Source: Stenopsyche tienmushanensis (Eukaryota > Arthropoda > Insecta > Trichoptera > Stenopsychidae). Taken from it: a stretch of DNA of 64,000 nucleotides. The notes below the pieces were generated by a model. The model worked only from the letters and a program-made list of their open reading frames with translations, was not told the DNA's origin and made no database searches. Both the position numbers and the translations under genes were made by a program. This document shows, in pieces, positions 11,801-23,341 of the stretch (positions are counted from its first letter, which is position 1; each line of letters starts with the position of its first letter). The stretch is from the NCBI GenBank assembly GCA_008973525.1, contig WACJ01000528.1, forward strand, positions 1,984,001-2,048,000. Reading direction: 5' to 3'.

Positions 11801-14800
11801 CGTTATGTGTTGTCTTGAGCGCAGGAGTTTGTTTTGATAATTAAGATACTCGCATCATTATTATCGTTGACCAATTTTGTTATTCCCCCTTGACTGTTCT
11901 GGAGTGGCGTCATTAGCCGAGTATCGCCACTCCTTTGCAAAATCTACTCCTTCAGAAGTAAACTAGTAGGTTTACACGGTAACCTTGTCCTTTTTTTTTA
12001 TTTTCGTAACACATTAATAGGAAAAAATAACTGAAGAACAGAAAGCAGATGCCATGAAAGTTGAACATTAAGAAATGAACGAATATTGTATGCTATCAAC
12101 AGTGTTAAGGTTCATTTATTGAGCCTGGTCCATTATCAAGCGGCATCCATAGCGTTATGAAGAACGTGGCAACCCCATCGAGATCTTGGATTCTGAGGGT
12201 CACCTGCTGCAACAGTTTGTCAATTGTGATGAGGTGGATCTTTCCTGGAATTTTACAACAGCCGATAAGTAATTCCCTGGCCACACGCCAATGGAAGATC
12301 TTCTGATATCGCTGTTTTGTGCCAATGCCAGTGGAGATTGTAAAATAAAACCGCAGCTCGTTTACCATATTGAAAATCAACGAGCCGTCAGAAAATGTAA
12401 AATCCAGAAGAGGATAAACTCAATATGGAAGTCTAACAAGAATGCTCGGGTGACATGTAGTCTTTTCACTGATTGGTTCAATATAGTGTTTGGTACTTCT
12501 GTGAAAAAATATTCATAATTAATAACATTTATATAAAAATATAAATGAAGACAATATTTTCGACCTATTGTAAAATTTAAGCAACCCATCCGATCAGTCT
12601 TCGGATAACTTCGTTTTATAATGAGAGTTCGTAATCGTTCCGTAGACATGTTCCAATCGCGAGGCGCTCATTCGTAATATCAGTGGTCCGAAAAGTGGAC
12701 CGGGTGGACACACAAACTGCGTGGCTACTCCGTCCTCTTTTATAGATTTTTGGGAATAAATGCGTATTCTTTGATCTGTACAATCGCGAAAGCAACCTTA
12801 GAGGAGGTGACTCGCGCCAAATGAGGTCACGAACGAGTCTAAGGGTAGTCTACCCATAAAAATTATATATTTATGAATTTATTCTGCTATATCTTAATTC
12901 GTTTTTTTAGTTTTAAGTCACAAAATCTAGCTTGTTTTTCCTTCTTTTTCTTCTTGAGAATCTTGAAACGTTTGAAGGTTTATAAGGCAGATACTTTCTA
13001 TCATAGTTTTTTTTTAAAAAAAAAAACAACAACTGCCATTTAGGATCAGTAGGTAATTTCGAATCGAATCCACACTAAATCGCTCTTTGAATGTTGTTTC
13101 GAAGTAATTGTAGCGATCAATCGTGGTTCTTTTTAATTAAGACGATCGACAGTGCCTGTTGGGCATGTATTCACCGAGATTATGTATTTGGCCCATATCA
13201 TGAGACTGGAGGTGGATAACAATAAGCTTATGAATCAGGAGCCGATCAGCTAAGAGCTTGTGGATTTGAATTATGTTTGGTAACAAGGAGAATTGGTTTT
13301 GAGAAGAGAAGGTATCCTCTTTTGACACAATGCAAAGAAGTGTCATCCTTGTCAACAAAAACAAAAACTAGCGTTTCGCATTGCGAATGAGATTCTGGAA
13401 GAAATTATGCCCGTTGATAAGGGATCCCGCATATGATGCCAACGATACAAAAAGAGCATTATCGCATGTTGGTTGCGGATATTGTGATAATTTTGTGACT
13501 AAAGCTGAAGACACACATGTGTATTTTTTATGTTTGCGCGAAAAACTGAACGAATATTGCGTTCTGTCGACAGTGTTGAGCTTCATTTATCGATATACAA
13601 GATTGAATCACGCTGCGCAGTTCTGAGAGAAAATTGGATTTGTGCGAACGATAAGCGATACACATACGAATATAGCATCTACGTTTACGTCAGTACATCT
13701 CAATTAATGATGGCATACAGTTTGTCAATGATCCAATTTATAATTAATGCTTATATTCCGATTTTCAGTTGTAAATAATGATCTTAATTGGAATTTACTC
13801 CATAAACTGGATTCTTACACTGTTATTCATGCATAATACATGTTTTTTTAATTGCCATCAAGGATAGCTACGATCCAAATTGGATCAAAATCGCATTAGT
13901 CAATTTAACAGTGATCGATATATTCGCTATTGATTGAAATGTGTCCCCGACGCCTTGTTTCTTAACAACAACAAAAAAATCGTTTTTTTTCCTAGCAATT
14001 TATCATCTAGCTTGATTATTCGCCATTAGCACTGCCAGCGATTGTGTTGTAACTCATTAGTTTCATTCTAATAAATTGTTTTGCGCCAGCACGATGCTAA
14101 TAAAAGTGTCGAATAACTTTTACGGCGATTAATTAATTAACCCACATCCGTCGTTTTGCATAAAAATGCATGAAATTCTGCAGTGAAAGGCTGAAAAGTG
14201 CCTCGAATCTTGCAAAATTCTCGTTAAAAACGCGAATGCCAACAATAAAAACGGCGTTTAATTCGTGCAACTTATACTGCTTTAGCTACTGGCACGGCTG
14301 GGACGTTAATTGCATAATACAAACGCGAATTTAACATAATTTAATCGATTACCATATATTTAGACTTTGAATGCTCGAGGGATTGAATCAAAATCCGTGC
14401 ATAGGAAATGAGTGCCGCACGATCTATCGAAAGCCAATTTTCTTCTTCATGTTCGTCGTTTTAATCGGCTATAAATGGGAGCTCTTTTTTAAACATTATC
14501 TATTAAAAACTGACTTCAAAAGCAATTCGAATGCATCAAAGTTATGCTATCAACCGGCTCTATAGAGCCGGTGTGTAAATCGAAAGCAACACACCGTTGT
14601 TCTTAATCGCATGATTCAAAATATTTCTTTATTCATGAGTACATCTAAATATTCAGAAATTTTGCACCATATTTGAAACAAATTTAAAAATACCTACAAT
14701 CCATGCCAATGGTGACAATTTTATAAATACACTATGCAATCTTTAGTCTTTTCATACAGCCATAGGATTCTAAGAACTGTTAATCTTGGTATAATGAAAC

Positions 14801-17800
14801 TAACAACACAAGCTGTCAATCGATCGATTTTATGTCCTTTATTTGCAAGATATTGCTTCGTACGAATTAAATTAAAATAAAGCTCAATTGATAAGATGTC
14901 GGGGACATACCATTAAGAATGTAGGAACATTTCTGAGATGCACTTCTTTAACATATCGTCATACATCTGCATACTTGCTGCTCTTGCGAGGAAAGATAAC
15001 ACTGGGTTCTTGATACTCCAGAAAGCCATTTTCAATTAAATCAACATCTAGAGTAGTTTTTATATTAATTTCCTAGGAAAACTATTCATTCTTTAAAACT
15101 TATCTGTCAGGACCGCCGCAGCGTGTATGAAGCTTGTATACGATATTATGTACTTAACGTATAGATGACGGTTGTTATTTAAAAAAATACTAAATAAAAA
15201 AACACCCGTGCGCTATCATGATATGTATTTAGTACACCATATGAAATTTTGAAAAATTCTGAACTCCGTATCTATTATATTTTATATCGATATTCCTATT
15301 ATTAGAGTCGAGTTGTAGTAAATACATCGGCGTAAAAGAAAAGTTAAAAGAAGTCGTTTGAGATAACAAGGCGAACAGCACAGTGATCGACCTAATGAGG
15401 TAACCATCCCAGAAATGGTATTGGATGACCGTCGAATGTAAGTGCGCGAGTTTATGTAAGTAACCCTCTGAGGGGACTTTCAGGCCCCGGGTACGCATTT
15501 ATTCCCGAAAATGCCGTAAAAAGCCCTGAAAGAGGGACGGAGTGGCCATAAGGTTTGTGTGTTCAACCGGTCCGCTTTTCGGACCGCTGACATGACGAAT
15601 GAGTGCCTCGCGATCGGACTATCCATATCCGAACATATCTACAGAACGATTACGAAATCTCATTACAAAACGAAGTTGTCCAAAGAAATCAACATCAAAC
15701 CCAGATGATCACACCATGATCGTTAATGATGTTATATGATTTTTCATAAATGTTAATTTTTAATGACACACAACACATACCATTCTTTGAGCAGCTCTCA
15801 AAGATTTCTCCTGCTAAAAATGTAATTTATTCATTTAGTGGCCTTGCTTTAAAGTCCAATTAATAATGGTGTTTTTAATTGCTGCTTGATGGCGTATACT
15901 TGAAGTCAGAAGACATTCCATCGATGTTGTCGCGCTTACATAATCGAAAAATCTGGAACTGAACCGATAACCGGTAAATCTGTTATTTTTGCCGAAGCTG
16001 AACCGATTCAAAAATCAGTTTGGTACACGTTTTATGCGAAAGAAAACAAGGGAGTGACAAAGCAGGCGCCCGCCACGGACGCAAGTGGGCTTGGGGCGCA
16101 AAACGCATAAAATACATACAATAAAATACAAAACAACAATATTTTCGACCAATTGTAAAATTTAAACAACCCATCATCATCAGTCTTCTTCGGGACAATT
16201 TTGTTTTGTTATGAGAGTTTGTAATCGCCCTGTAGACATTTTCAGGCATAGGATTCGATCGCGAGGCGCTCGTTAGTCGTATCAGCGGTCAGAAAAGCGG
16301 ACTGATTGGACACATTGGGCTTCTCGATTCTCTTTTAGGGCTTTTTGCGGCATTTTCTATGATCTGTTCGATCACTGAAGCTCTACTTAGAGGCTAACTT
16401 ACTAATAATAATCTGAATAATAGTATAATTTTCATTCTATGTTCAATCCTGTTAAATCAATACTTCAGATAATATTGTTATCAACCCAAATTTCAACTTG
16501 AAATCTTAAGTCTTAGTTAATTAATAGTTATTTTGTTTGGGATATCTCTTCCCATATATCTACTATCCATGTATCCAATCTGGGAAATGCACAACCTCTG
16601 CATAGAAGCAAAAATGAAAAATAATACGGTAACTGACTAATAATTAAAGAGAGTAATAAAAATCATCCGGAGCTGAATCGAATGCCAGAAACACCGTTAT
16701 TTTTCCCGGAACGAAAAACGTAACTGAACCGATATCAATATTTATAGAACTGAAACGGAACAAAAACCGAAATGGCCGAAATAGCGGTTCGAAACCCTGT
16801 AAAAACTGTAAATTTAGCTCGAAAATAGTAGGTACATCCACAAATGAAAGAAACCTAACCACACGGACTAAGAATAAACAGAGTAAAATTCAATGAACAT
16901 CAAAATAGCAATGAAAACTTATTTTTAAGGATTTTAATTAAGATATTTAGTGTTGTTTCTGTGGGCAATTTTGTGATTTAACAATTGGATTCGTAGCTCA
17001 AGCGTGTTGGCTACAAATCTATGCGAGGTGTGATTGGCGACCACTTATTTAAAATGTATAAACGACATGAAAACCATAACAAAGTGGTCGACAATCGTCT
17101 TGTACATCAAATAAAAATTCAAAAAATATGTTTTTCCTACATATTTTTTGTACATACATACACTGTACATAAACAAAATGTCAGTCTACCGCGATGATGT
17201 CGTTGTCGATATTTATAACATTTTTTTAAGATTTGTAGATAAATATTATGTATAAATGTTCTATACATACAAGACCGAAACTATATCGTAGCTATTTGTA
17301 ATAAACATTATATGCATTTAATATTGCAAGTTCTCACGCTATTGTGTACTTTAGCCACGTCTACCGAAACCCTATCCATCTTGTATCGAAAGTAGACGAC
17401 GTTTATTTAACAATAATCAATGTAAACTACATGTGGACAAAAAAGCAGCTTTGTTGATTTCAATTGAAACTTTCCTGATTTACACTGCATAAACACTGAC
17501 TGAAACAAAAATATATGTGTCGAGCGCAATGAGTCCATGAGCTGAAGGGCCATCGTCTGCATTGAGCACCATTGGTGTTTTGATTCTGCATTTGAATTTA
17601 TCATTCAATCATTTTTTCAGGTATTGAAATGTTTTCAATCGCTGTACGAGAGAATGTTTAACCGGACACCGTGTCATGGCCATGTTTCTTTTATAACACG
17701 TACTACTCATTATGCTACCTTCCATCATCATTATATCTAAATATTTGAGATCAATTAATTTTTTTTCATTGCCCAAAGAACGCATAACAATGTGTCGGGA

Positions 17801-20800
17801 ATTCAGAGTGGAAAAAAATCGCCAACTCAAAATTATGAGGCCATTTTTTCGACTTTCGGAATTTCCGCGTACCGCAGAAATTAATTCAGGTTTCGCAAAA
17901 CCGCATTTCGTGCGTTCATAATTCAGCGTCGGTATTTTCATATTAAATTTTTTTTCGAGTGCGGATATGTTGGCAATTTATTTTTTGGAGAAAGACCTGC
18001 ATCCCTTAAAAAATGCGAGGAGAATTTGAGTCGTTTCAAAATCCTTGAAGGCTTCGCAAACTTTCAAGGTTTTTTTTATGCACTTGACCACGTTTTCACC
18101 GTTACTTTGGACATAAGTTGTGCAAATATCGATATAAGCCGGCTACTCTCAAACTGTGTTCCGTGTGCACCCCCTAAAAAGCGTCCAAATGTATCAATCG
18201 AGCCAGAATTTAATGAGAATAAGCCAATCAAACCGTCACAATTTGAATAAAGCGAAGTCAAACAATGCGCTATGGAGCGTTGCTCGCAACATGTGCGTGC
18301 ATGCTCATCAAAGGCATACTCATCATCATTTTATTACCTTTACCAAAACCAATATAACCCGGATAGTCTGGAATCTCATTATAAAGCTTCGGATCCATTA
18401 AACGATGGCCATTTCAGCGAAGTTTGAGGGCAGGGCTTTATTTTATGATGATTTTTAAATAAATCTCTTCTATTAACATGTAAATAAATCCATGATTTGA
18501 AGCATGGTTTCGTTTATCAACTGCTAATTTGGTATATGTTGCTCTTTTTTATTCGAATCCAGGGCAACTTGTTCTTTGATCTTTATTTAAACATAATTTC
18601 GATTAATAGATTAATTAACGCACAAGTTTTGGACCGATTTATGGCATCCTTGATCAGGTGTTTGTGATGCTGATTGAATTTAAATCAGTATTCAATGAAC
18701 GTTAATATATTTTAAGGACAATTGATCATTAATTATTAACCAAAACATTTTAAAGATCTACTTAATATGGCTTATTGGTTTAAGAGCTAATTATTAATAA
18801 TAGCCTTGCAACTTTGATCTGAAATCCATATTTATTTACAGAAGTAGATCATGTTCCTTATATGCGTTTGACCTAAAAAAACAAACCTTAAATACCTACC
18901 AACGAATGAAGTCGTTCTGTTGTCCACTTTAAAGGACTCAATGTAAATACTGACTTGCTCTTTTTATTCAAATATTTAAACTATTAATGTATACCTGTTA
19001 TTTCTCGAGTAGTATGTAAATTTACATGAAAAACGTGCTGAGTAATGCATTTATTTAGCAGGTGTATGCATTAAATATATTATCTTTAGCAAGAATAATA
19101 TCACGAAGAAATATTGCTTTTATTAGCATTACTATGGATCTTGTATACTTATTGAGATACTTATATATCATATCGGTGCATATCCCCGACTTATGATCAT
19201 TTTATCCAATGGATACAATCTATTTTGTAGCGTTCATTTTATATGTGGTGGCACCAAATGTGTTCTTGAAAAATCACATCACAATCAATACCGAATGGTG
19301 AAAGATATTTTATAAAAAACATAATGATTATTTGAAAGTCGTTGCTATACTGCTCAATCTTCAAGGTAGATTCACAGAATATGGTCGTTTCCTTAAAACA
19401 TTGAACAATATAATTATGTACAATTGATACAAAAATCAAAGATTCAAGACATTCATATTCAAGAAGTATCTTTTTAAAATATTTGCATTAAATAGGAATG
19501 TATTTTAGCCCCCATATCAATAAATTTGCAATGGATGAAGTCTTTTAAACATAAATGAAAATTCATAGAACTTGCCCTCAAAGATCTTTTTGATACTAGA
19601 TTAATTATTTTTAATATAATTTCACATTCAACATGATTGTTAACATATAATATTTATTTTAAATATTAATTCATGTCATTAAAACTGTATTGTGTTGCTT
19701 TAATACATTAAAAAATAATTAATTGATCATATTTTGGTACGTATAAGGAACCAAATGAAGAGTGTTGTTATAACTTTAAGCACAATCATCGATAAACAAA
19801 TCTTAATAAAATCCAGCATCGTTCAAGCAGCTTATATTGAGTCATCGAACACTATTGTTTGTATAATTTACAAGCAAGAATTCCAATTTACACCCATTAG
19901 TTCTCAATCAACCTGCATGATCGTTTTGGTTCAACGCTCCCGAAACCAATTAAGTAAAGCTCGTACGAAAATTTGCACGCGGAAAGTGTGTCGCACTAAC
20001 AATGGCCTGTAAGACACCGTTTATTAAATTATGCATTTTTCACGAGTGCAGCCTTCGTGCTGATCGACCGACAATCGTTGTGCAATGCAACTGCAACCGG
20101 TATAAAAGGTCGCTGGGAACAATATGCACAGCACGTTATTTTTACAAAAGCACACAATTTTCTGGTCGATCGGGCCAATTGAAAGACGACCCTGGATTGC
20201 GAATGCGTTTCTATTTTTTTGCTTCCGTTTTTATGCGACCCATAAATCCTGCTAGAAAATCGTTCTGGCATGTGGCTACGGCGAGGCCGTCGCTTGTACG
20301 GCACATAATTAAGCGAAATTCAGCACAAAAAAATCAATTTAACGGAATACTATTGTCAATAAAAACATGCTTGATTAATCGAGGGGGTCTGATTCATTGG
20401 CAATCTTCGAAATGCTCGTTCAAGGATAAAATTTCAAAAATCATCAATATCGCCAGCCGTTGATATATTTATTCGTTTGTGTTTTTAGGCAACTGACGAA
20501 GAGCTCGAGGTTGCTTTGAATCAAGCTTTGGAAGCAGGATATCGACATATTGATACGGCACTCGTCTATGAAAATGAAAAAGTGATTGGAAAAGTTCTCA
20601 AAGAATGGATGGACGCAGGAAAAGTTAAGCGAGAGGAGTTATTCGTCGTCACAAAGCTCCCACCCGGTGGTAATAACAATACAAATTATGACAAATAAAT
20701 TAAACTACTAAATACATATTACATTAATATATATAAACAGATACATTTCATTTATTTATGATGAAGATGTATAAAAAATAAATCTAAAAAATCAGGAATA

Positions 20801-22465
20801 AATCTGACGTTAGCTTTGTATACCGTCCAGTACTAAGTATGACTATGGGTTGTGAATTTGAAGACTTATTTATGTACATTCAATTTAAATATATGCATTT
20901 TTTTATAGGTAATCATCCGTGTTTGGTGAGAAAATTCTTCACACAATCCTTAGACGCACTGCAACTTCAATACATAGATTTGTATTTGATTCATACACCG
21001 TTTGCTTTTAAATACGTTGAAGACAATCTGCATCCTACAAATGAAAATGGAGAATTCCTTATCGATCCGAATACTGATCACATTGCCATTTGGAGAGTGA
21101 GTCTTCTTTTTAAAGTGATCGATATAAATATGTTCCGTCAAATTATCAAATCGTCGGATGTAACGTAGACGTATTAAATATGATTTGTTTCAATTTTTTT
21201 CTTTTAGGAAATGGAAAAATTACACGACGATGGATTGGCAAAGTCGATTGGACTATCAAACTTCAATGAAAGACAAATAAAGCGCATATATGAAAACTCT
21301 CGCGTTAAACCAGCCAATCTTCAAGTGGAAATACACGTATATTTCCAGCAACGACCATTAATAGACTTCTGCAAAAAGCTCAATATTACACTCACTGCAT
21401 ATTCACCGCTTGGATCGAAGGGAATTGGTTCTTTTATGAAAAAGTTAGGTTTTGAGTGAGTATATATATTTAGATGTGCCTCGCATGAATACTAATATTC
21501 TGTCCGAACGATCAATTAAACAATCAACGTTGGTTATATCATTTCTTATATTAATCTCTGATGAGAATGTATATATTTCTATAACTGTAGATAACAATTT
21601 TTCTTCAGTTTATAAATGTTACTTATCAATCCATATGCATTATTTTAATATACGGGTTTAACGTATGAAAAGACGTTATAATAAGTATGCATCAGTACTA
21701 ACATTCATTTAAAGATGGTTGAAGACTTGAGAAGGAATATTTTATTGAAACTCACATATTAACATAATATTTCTTATATAATCAATATATTAATAATTCA
21801 TACCGTATATTAAATTATCATATGATAATATCTCATGCAAAGTAATGCAAATGGATATATATTCTTCAACTTATAAAATTGCAACATACATATTATATAC
21901 ATTACTTTTACATTTAAATTGGTATAATTTTAATATCATCAAACACATTTACAATTATAGGCCATCAAAAATGTATGCTCATCCTTTTGTATTATAATTT
22001 TTATTTTATTATTCTCTAGAAGCATTCTTGAATCTATCATCTTAAATGTGAATTGAAAACGAAATAAGCTCTGTTTATTAAATTCACATTTATCTTTATT
22101 GCAGTCGCGAGCTCCCTGATTTAATGAACAACCCTGTCGTCATTGAAATTGCGAAAAAGTACAACAAAACACCCGGACAGATCCTTCTCCGTCACATTTT
22201 ACAGAGGGGAATTGCAGCCATTCCTAAGAGTACTAATCCAGATAGGATTAAACAGGTTTTTAATCATATTCAATGCGAATATATAAAATGTTTGAGTTGT
22301 TGAATGATATAAATTTGTTATTTTCAGAACATCGACGTATTTGATTTCCACATCTCTCCGGATGACGCTATGAAAATGGATAACTTAGATCAAGGAGAAA
22401 TCGGTCGAGTGTGCAACTTTTCCTTCTTCAAAGGACTTCAGAATCATCCAGAATTTCCATTTTAA
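8820..22465 (+). CDS. Aldo-keto reductase family protein, six exons
   Basis: Exons: 8820-8888, 20489-20669, 20909-21096, 21208-21455, 22105-22255, 22328-22465; 975 coding bases, 324 residues, the usual AKR length. All introns are GT..AG and phases agree. Family knowledge: these enzymes are cytosolic (beta/alpha)8-barrel NADPH-dependent carbonyl reductases. The protein opens MSKLNITLPSGALMPALGFG. The catalytic tetrad is complete: Asp45 and Tyr50 (DTALVY, exon 2), Lys79 (VVTKLPP) and His112 (LIHTPF, exon 3). Exon 4 holds GLAKSIGLSNFN and AYSPLGS; exon 5 has IPKSTNPDRI, the cofactor-phosphate site. It ends NHPEFPF, typical of insect AKR1/AKR2E-like proteins. AATAAA overlaps the stop codon. Substrate cannot be inferred; ecdysteroid or aldose reductase roles are possible. 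Intron 1 is unusually long at 11.6 kb. Confidence 0.95.
11304..11382 (+). repeat. piggyBac-like terminus with two stacked palindromes
   Basis: A TTAA at 11304-11307 is followed directly by CCC, as in piggyBac ends. Then come a perfect 20-bp palindrome at 11322-11341 (AACGACGATATATCGTCGTT) and a perfect 18-bp palindrome at 11365-11382 (ACAACGATATATCGTTGT). They share the centre ACGATATATCGT. No matching second end was found nearby, so this is either a solo end or a very short element. A similar TTAACCCTTT occurs at 46178. Confidence 0.5.
12180..12520 (+). pseudogene. Tigger/jerky-type pogo transposase fragment
   Basis: The plus strand first reads LQQFVNCDEVDLSWNF, matching the first DDE aspartate block (NxDExGLxW) of Tigger/jerky transposases. 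After a stop and a frame change it reads LISLFCANASGDCKIKPQLV, then ENQRAVRKCK and VTCSLFTDWFN..FGTSVKKY, the characteristic order of that family. No ends are present. The remnant belongs to a different Tigger lineage from those at 42.7, 45.7 and 57.5 kb. Confidence 0.75.
12550..12845 (-). repeat. hAT-like non-autonomous repeat, copy 2
   Basis: The segment is the reverse complement of the family seen at 7637-8184, with the paired sequence GGTCCGAAAAGTGGACC near 12687 and flanks TTCGTAATCG and CGAGGCGCTCATTCG. It also shares an outer stretch, TTTTCGACCTATTGTAAAAT, with the copy at 16065-16400. No coding content. Confidence 0.6.
13520..13695 (+). repeat. Unnamed interspersed repeat, copy 1
   Basis: This segment shares an ordered series of blocks with 53115-53265: GAACGAATATTG, TCGACAGTGTTGAGCTTCAT, CACGCTGC, TGGATTTGTGCGA and ATATAGCATCTA. 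A shorter match is at 12065-12115 and an inverted part at 15100-15140. I recognise neither its family nor its ends. The 13381-13626 open frame across it is probably incidental. Confidence 0.5.
14000..14550. promoter_or_regulatory. Candidate enhancer-like non-coding block in AKR intron 1
   Basis: The block is less AT-rich than its surroundings. It contains clustered homeodomain-type cores (TTAATTAATTAA near 14127, TTAATTGCATAA near 14306, GTTTAATTCGTG near 14256) and many separate short ordered words with no repeat or coding signal. Insect enhancers often look like this. The call is inference from composition and motif clustering only. Confidence 0.3.
14553..14572. repeat. Perfect 20-bp palindrome ACCGGCTC/GAGCCGGT
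   Basis: The sequence ACCGGCTCTATAGAGCCGGT is its own reverse complement. The same arms recur at 59215-59240 around a six-base loop. GC-rich palindromes are rare here, so the two are probably related; they may be the end hairpin of a small mobile element. Confidence 0.6.
15229..15340 (+). repeat. Solo copy of the hAT internal core segment
   Basis: It matches the core found inside each 1-kb hAT copy: AATTCTGAACTCCGTATCTA, then TATCGATATTCC..ATTATTAGAGTCGAG, then GTAGTAAATACATC. It lacks hAT ends on either side. A second solo copy lies at 40137-40263. The core may be an independent short repeat or a deletion product. Confidence 0.7.
15500..15665 (+). repeat. hAT-like non-autonomous repeat, copy 3
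   Basis: It contains AAAAAGCCCTGAAAGAGGGACG, then the perfect hairpin CGGTCCG-CTTTT-CGGACCG at 15568-15586, and flanks GACGAATGAGTGCCTCGCGA and GAACGATTACGA. This is the same family and orientation as 7637-8184 and 50990-51370. No coding content. Confidence 0.65.
15945..16803 (+). mobile_element. Older hAT-like element interrupted by another repeat
   Basis: The left part (15945-16030) reads GGAACTGAACCGATAACCGG. The right part (16400-16803) ends with GCGGTTCGAAACCCTG, whose reverse complement CAGGGTTTCGAACCGC is a typical hAT terminus. The same element, uninterrupted, lies at 61649-62140. The segment between the two parts is a copy of the hairpin repeat (16065-16400), so this is a nested insertion. 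Confidence 0.55.
16065..16400 (-). repeat. hAT-like non-autonomous repeat, copy 4, nested
   Basis: Starting at GGCGCCCGCCACGGACGC, it shares with copy 1 the end region with CGCCC..GGGC words. It shares with copy 2 the stretch TTTTCGACCAATTGTAAAAT and the decayed hairpin CGGTCAGAAAAGCGGACTG near 16283. It sits inside the element at 15945-16803. Confidence 0.6.
16985..17110 (+). repeat. SINE-like repeat, copy 1
   Basis: The stretch ACAAATCTATGCGAGGTGTGATTGGCGACCAC matches, in broken form, the region after the B-box-like GGGTTCAAATCTATAGGAG of the copy at 53405-53560, and continues with GACATGAAAACCAT..AAAGTGGTCGACAAT. The A-box part is poorly preserved. A tRNA-derived SINE is the simplest reading. 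Confidence 0.4.
17600..18260. other. Mixed-composition non-coding block in AKR intron 1
   Basis: Open frames run on both strands (minus 17609-17941, 110 codons; plus 18026-18250, 74 codons) but none has a recognisable domain. Because both strands are open over the same bases, I favour a conserved non-coding or regulatory block over a gene nested in the intron. Confidence 0.3.
20101..20107 (+). promoter_or_regulatory. Candidate TATA box of an internal AKR promoter
   Basis: TATAAAAGG at 20101-20109 matches the core promoter consensus and sits in a GC-richer stretch (about 19920-20310) ending about 180 bases before exon 2. A start 25-30 bases downstream would fall near 20130. It could drive a transcript with a different first exon. 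The overlapping 153-codon frame (20002-20463) is the longest in the window but has no recognisable domain; I regard it as incidental. Confidence 0.3.
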
Positions 22466-23080
22466 TAAATTAATATTTATAGCAAAAATTATCCGTCCTA
22501 TAATATTATTAAAGTAGCGTTAAAACACTATATATTTCTATGCACAGTCACGTCGATAAAAAATATTTTAAGAACAAATTTTATAATGAATTTTTTATTG
22601 AATCACTTCAATTTTATTATTAGAAATATCCTAGGATTTCAACTCTTCAGTCTAACAATTAATAATATTAGCAAATTGCATTGTTTGTTGATGAAATTTC
22701 TTTAAATTTATTAAATTTATTGTTCCTATTTTTTAGCTCCACGTCTAAATTTATTGTTCTACTTAGTTTTTTATATATTGCACTATTTTTCTTTTAACAC
22801 AATAATATCTTCGTTTTAAGGTTTCAGTTGTCTTTGTAAATGAGAATAAAATATTTCACAATTTAACAGCGTTTTTGCACAATTTGCGCATGATTGTAAA
22901 TGTTTTTATGATTGTTTTTCAATGATATATTAAAAATTGAAAATTTGTGTTTTTTCATGTCATAATTTTTCATGTTATTTGATATTTTTTATTATCTTTC
23001 AACTGTAGAATATTTTTATGTAAATAAAAAAATGAATATATCTTTGAAAATTCCACTACTAGATCTTTTTGTGCTAGATC
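22466..23080 (+). other. 3' flank of the AKR gene, AT-rich
   Basis: No gene or repeat was recognised. The region likely includes the reductase 3' UTR; AATAAA-type signals overlap the stop codon at 22464-22469. Confidence 0.4.
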
Positions 23081-23129
23081 TTCAAAAAAAAAAAAAAAAA
23101 CATTTTTATTTATTTTTGGTATTAGTATA

Positions 23130-23341
23130 ATGGACCTATGTTTCATCAAAAATACCAAACGCTCAATTGAAACATCCTCACAACGTTGTATTTATTCCAT
23201 CATGAGCAAACGCGGCACCCATCTTGCGCACAGCTTTCTCATGTCCAAATTTTCAGTCAATATTCGATGTACAGCATTTTTTGATGCATGATTTTGGGCT
23301 GAGACCTTTCAAATAAAAGTATTATATCACATAATGATAAC
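23130..23341 (-). pseudogene. Mariner transposase fragment, irritans-like
   Basis: The minus strand reads HRILTENLD, then RKLCARWVPRLLMME, the mariner stretch before the first catalytic aspartate. A related copy lies at 33290-33495. The fragment is broken at 23342 by a hAT insertion. Confidence 0.7.

Larger units (their letters stand above)
8889..20488 (+). other. 11.6-kb first intron of the aldo-keto reductase gene
   Basis: The intron has donor GTGAGA at 8889 and acceptor TTTTTAG ending at 20488. It holds a piggyBac-like terminus with palindromes (11304-11382), a Tigger fragment (12180-12520), copies of hAT-like and unnamed repeats, a SINE-like segment (16985-17110) and two non-coding blocks less AT-rich than their surroundings (14000-14550, 17600-18260). 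The stretches 8974-11300, 18405-19700 and 10400-11250 show nothing beyond AT-rich sequence. Short open frames inside it have no recognisable domain. Confidence 0.8.

Noticed and set aside
17609..17941. 110-codon minus-strand frame in AKR intron 1
   Set aside because: The plus strand is also open over 17712-17921, no domain is visible and no splice partners were found.
20002..20463. 153-codon plus-strand open frame, the longest in the window
   Set aside because: No recognisable domain. It lies in an intron in GC-richer sequence where the opposite strand is also open (20029-20304) and it stops just before a true exon. Probably incidental.
23083..23101. Poly(A) run as a retrogene or LINE tail
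   Set aside because: No retrotransposon frame or target duplication is nearby. It is a simple homopolymer.
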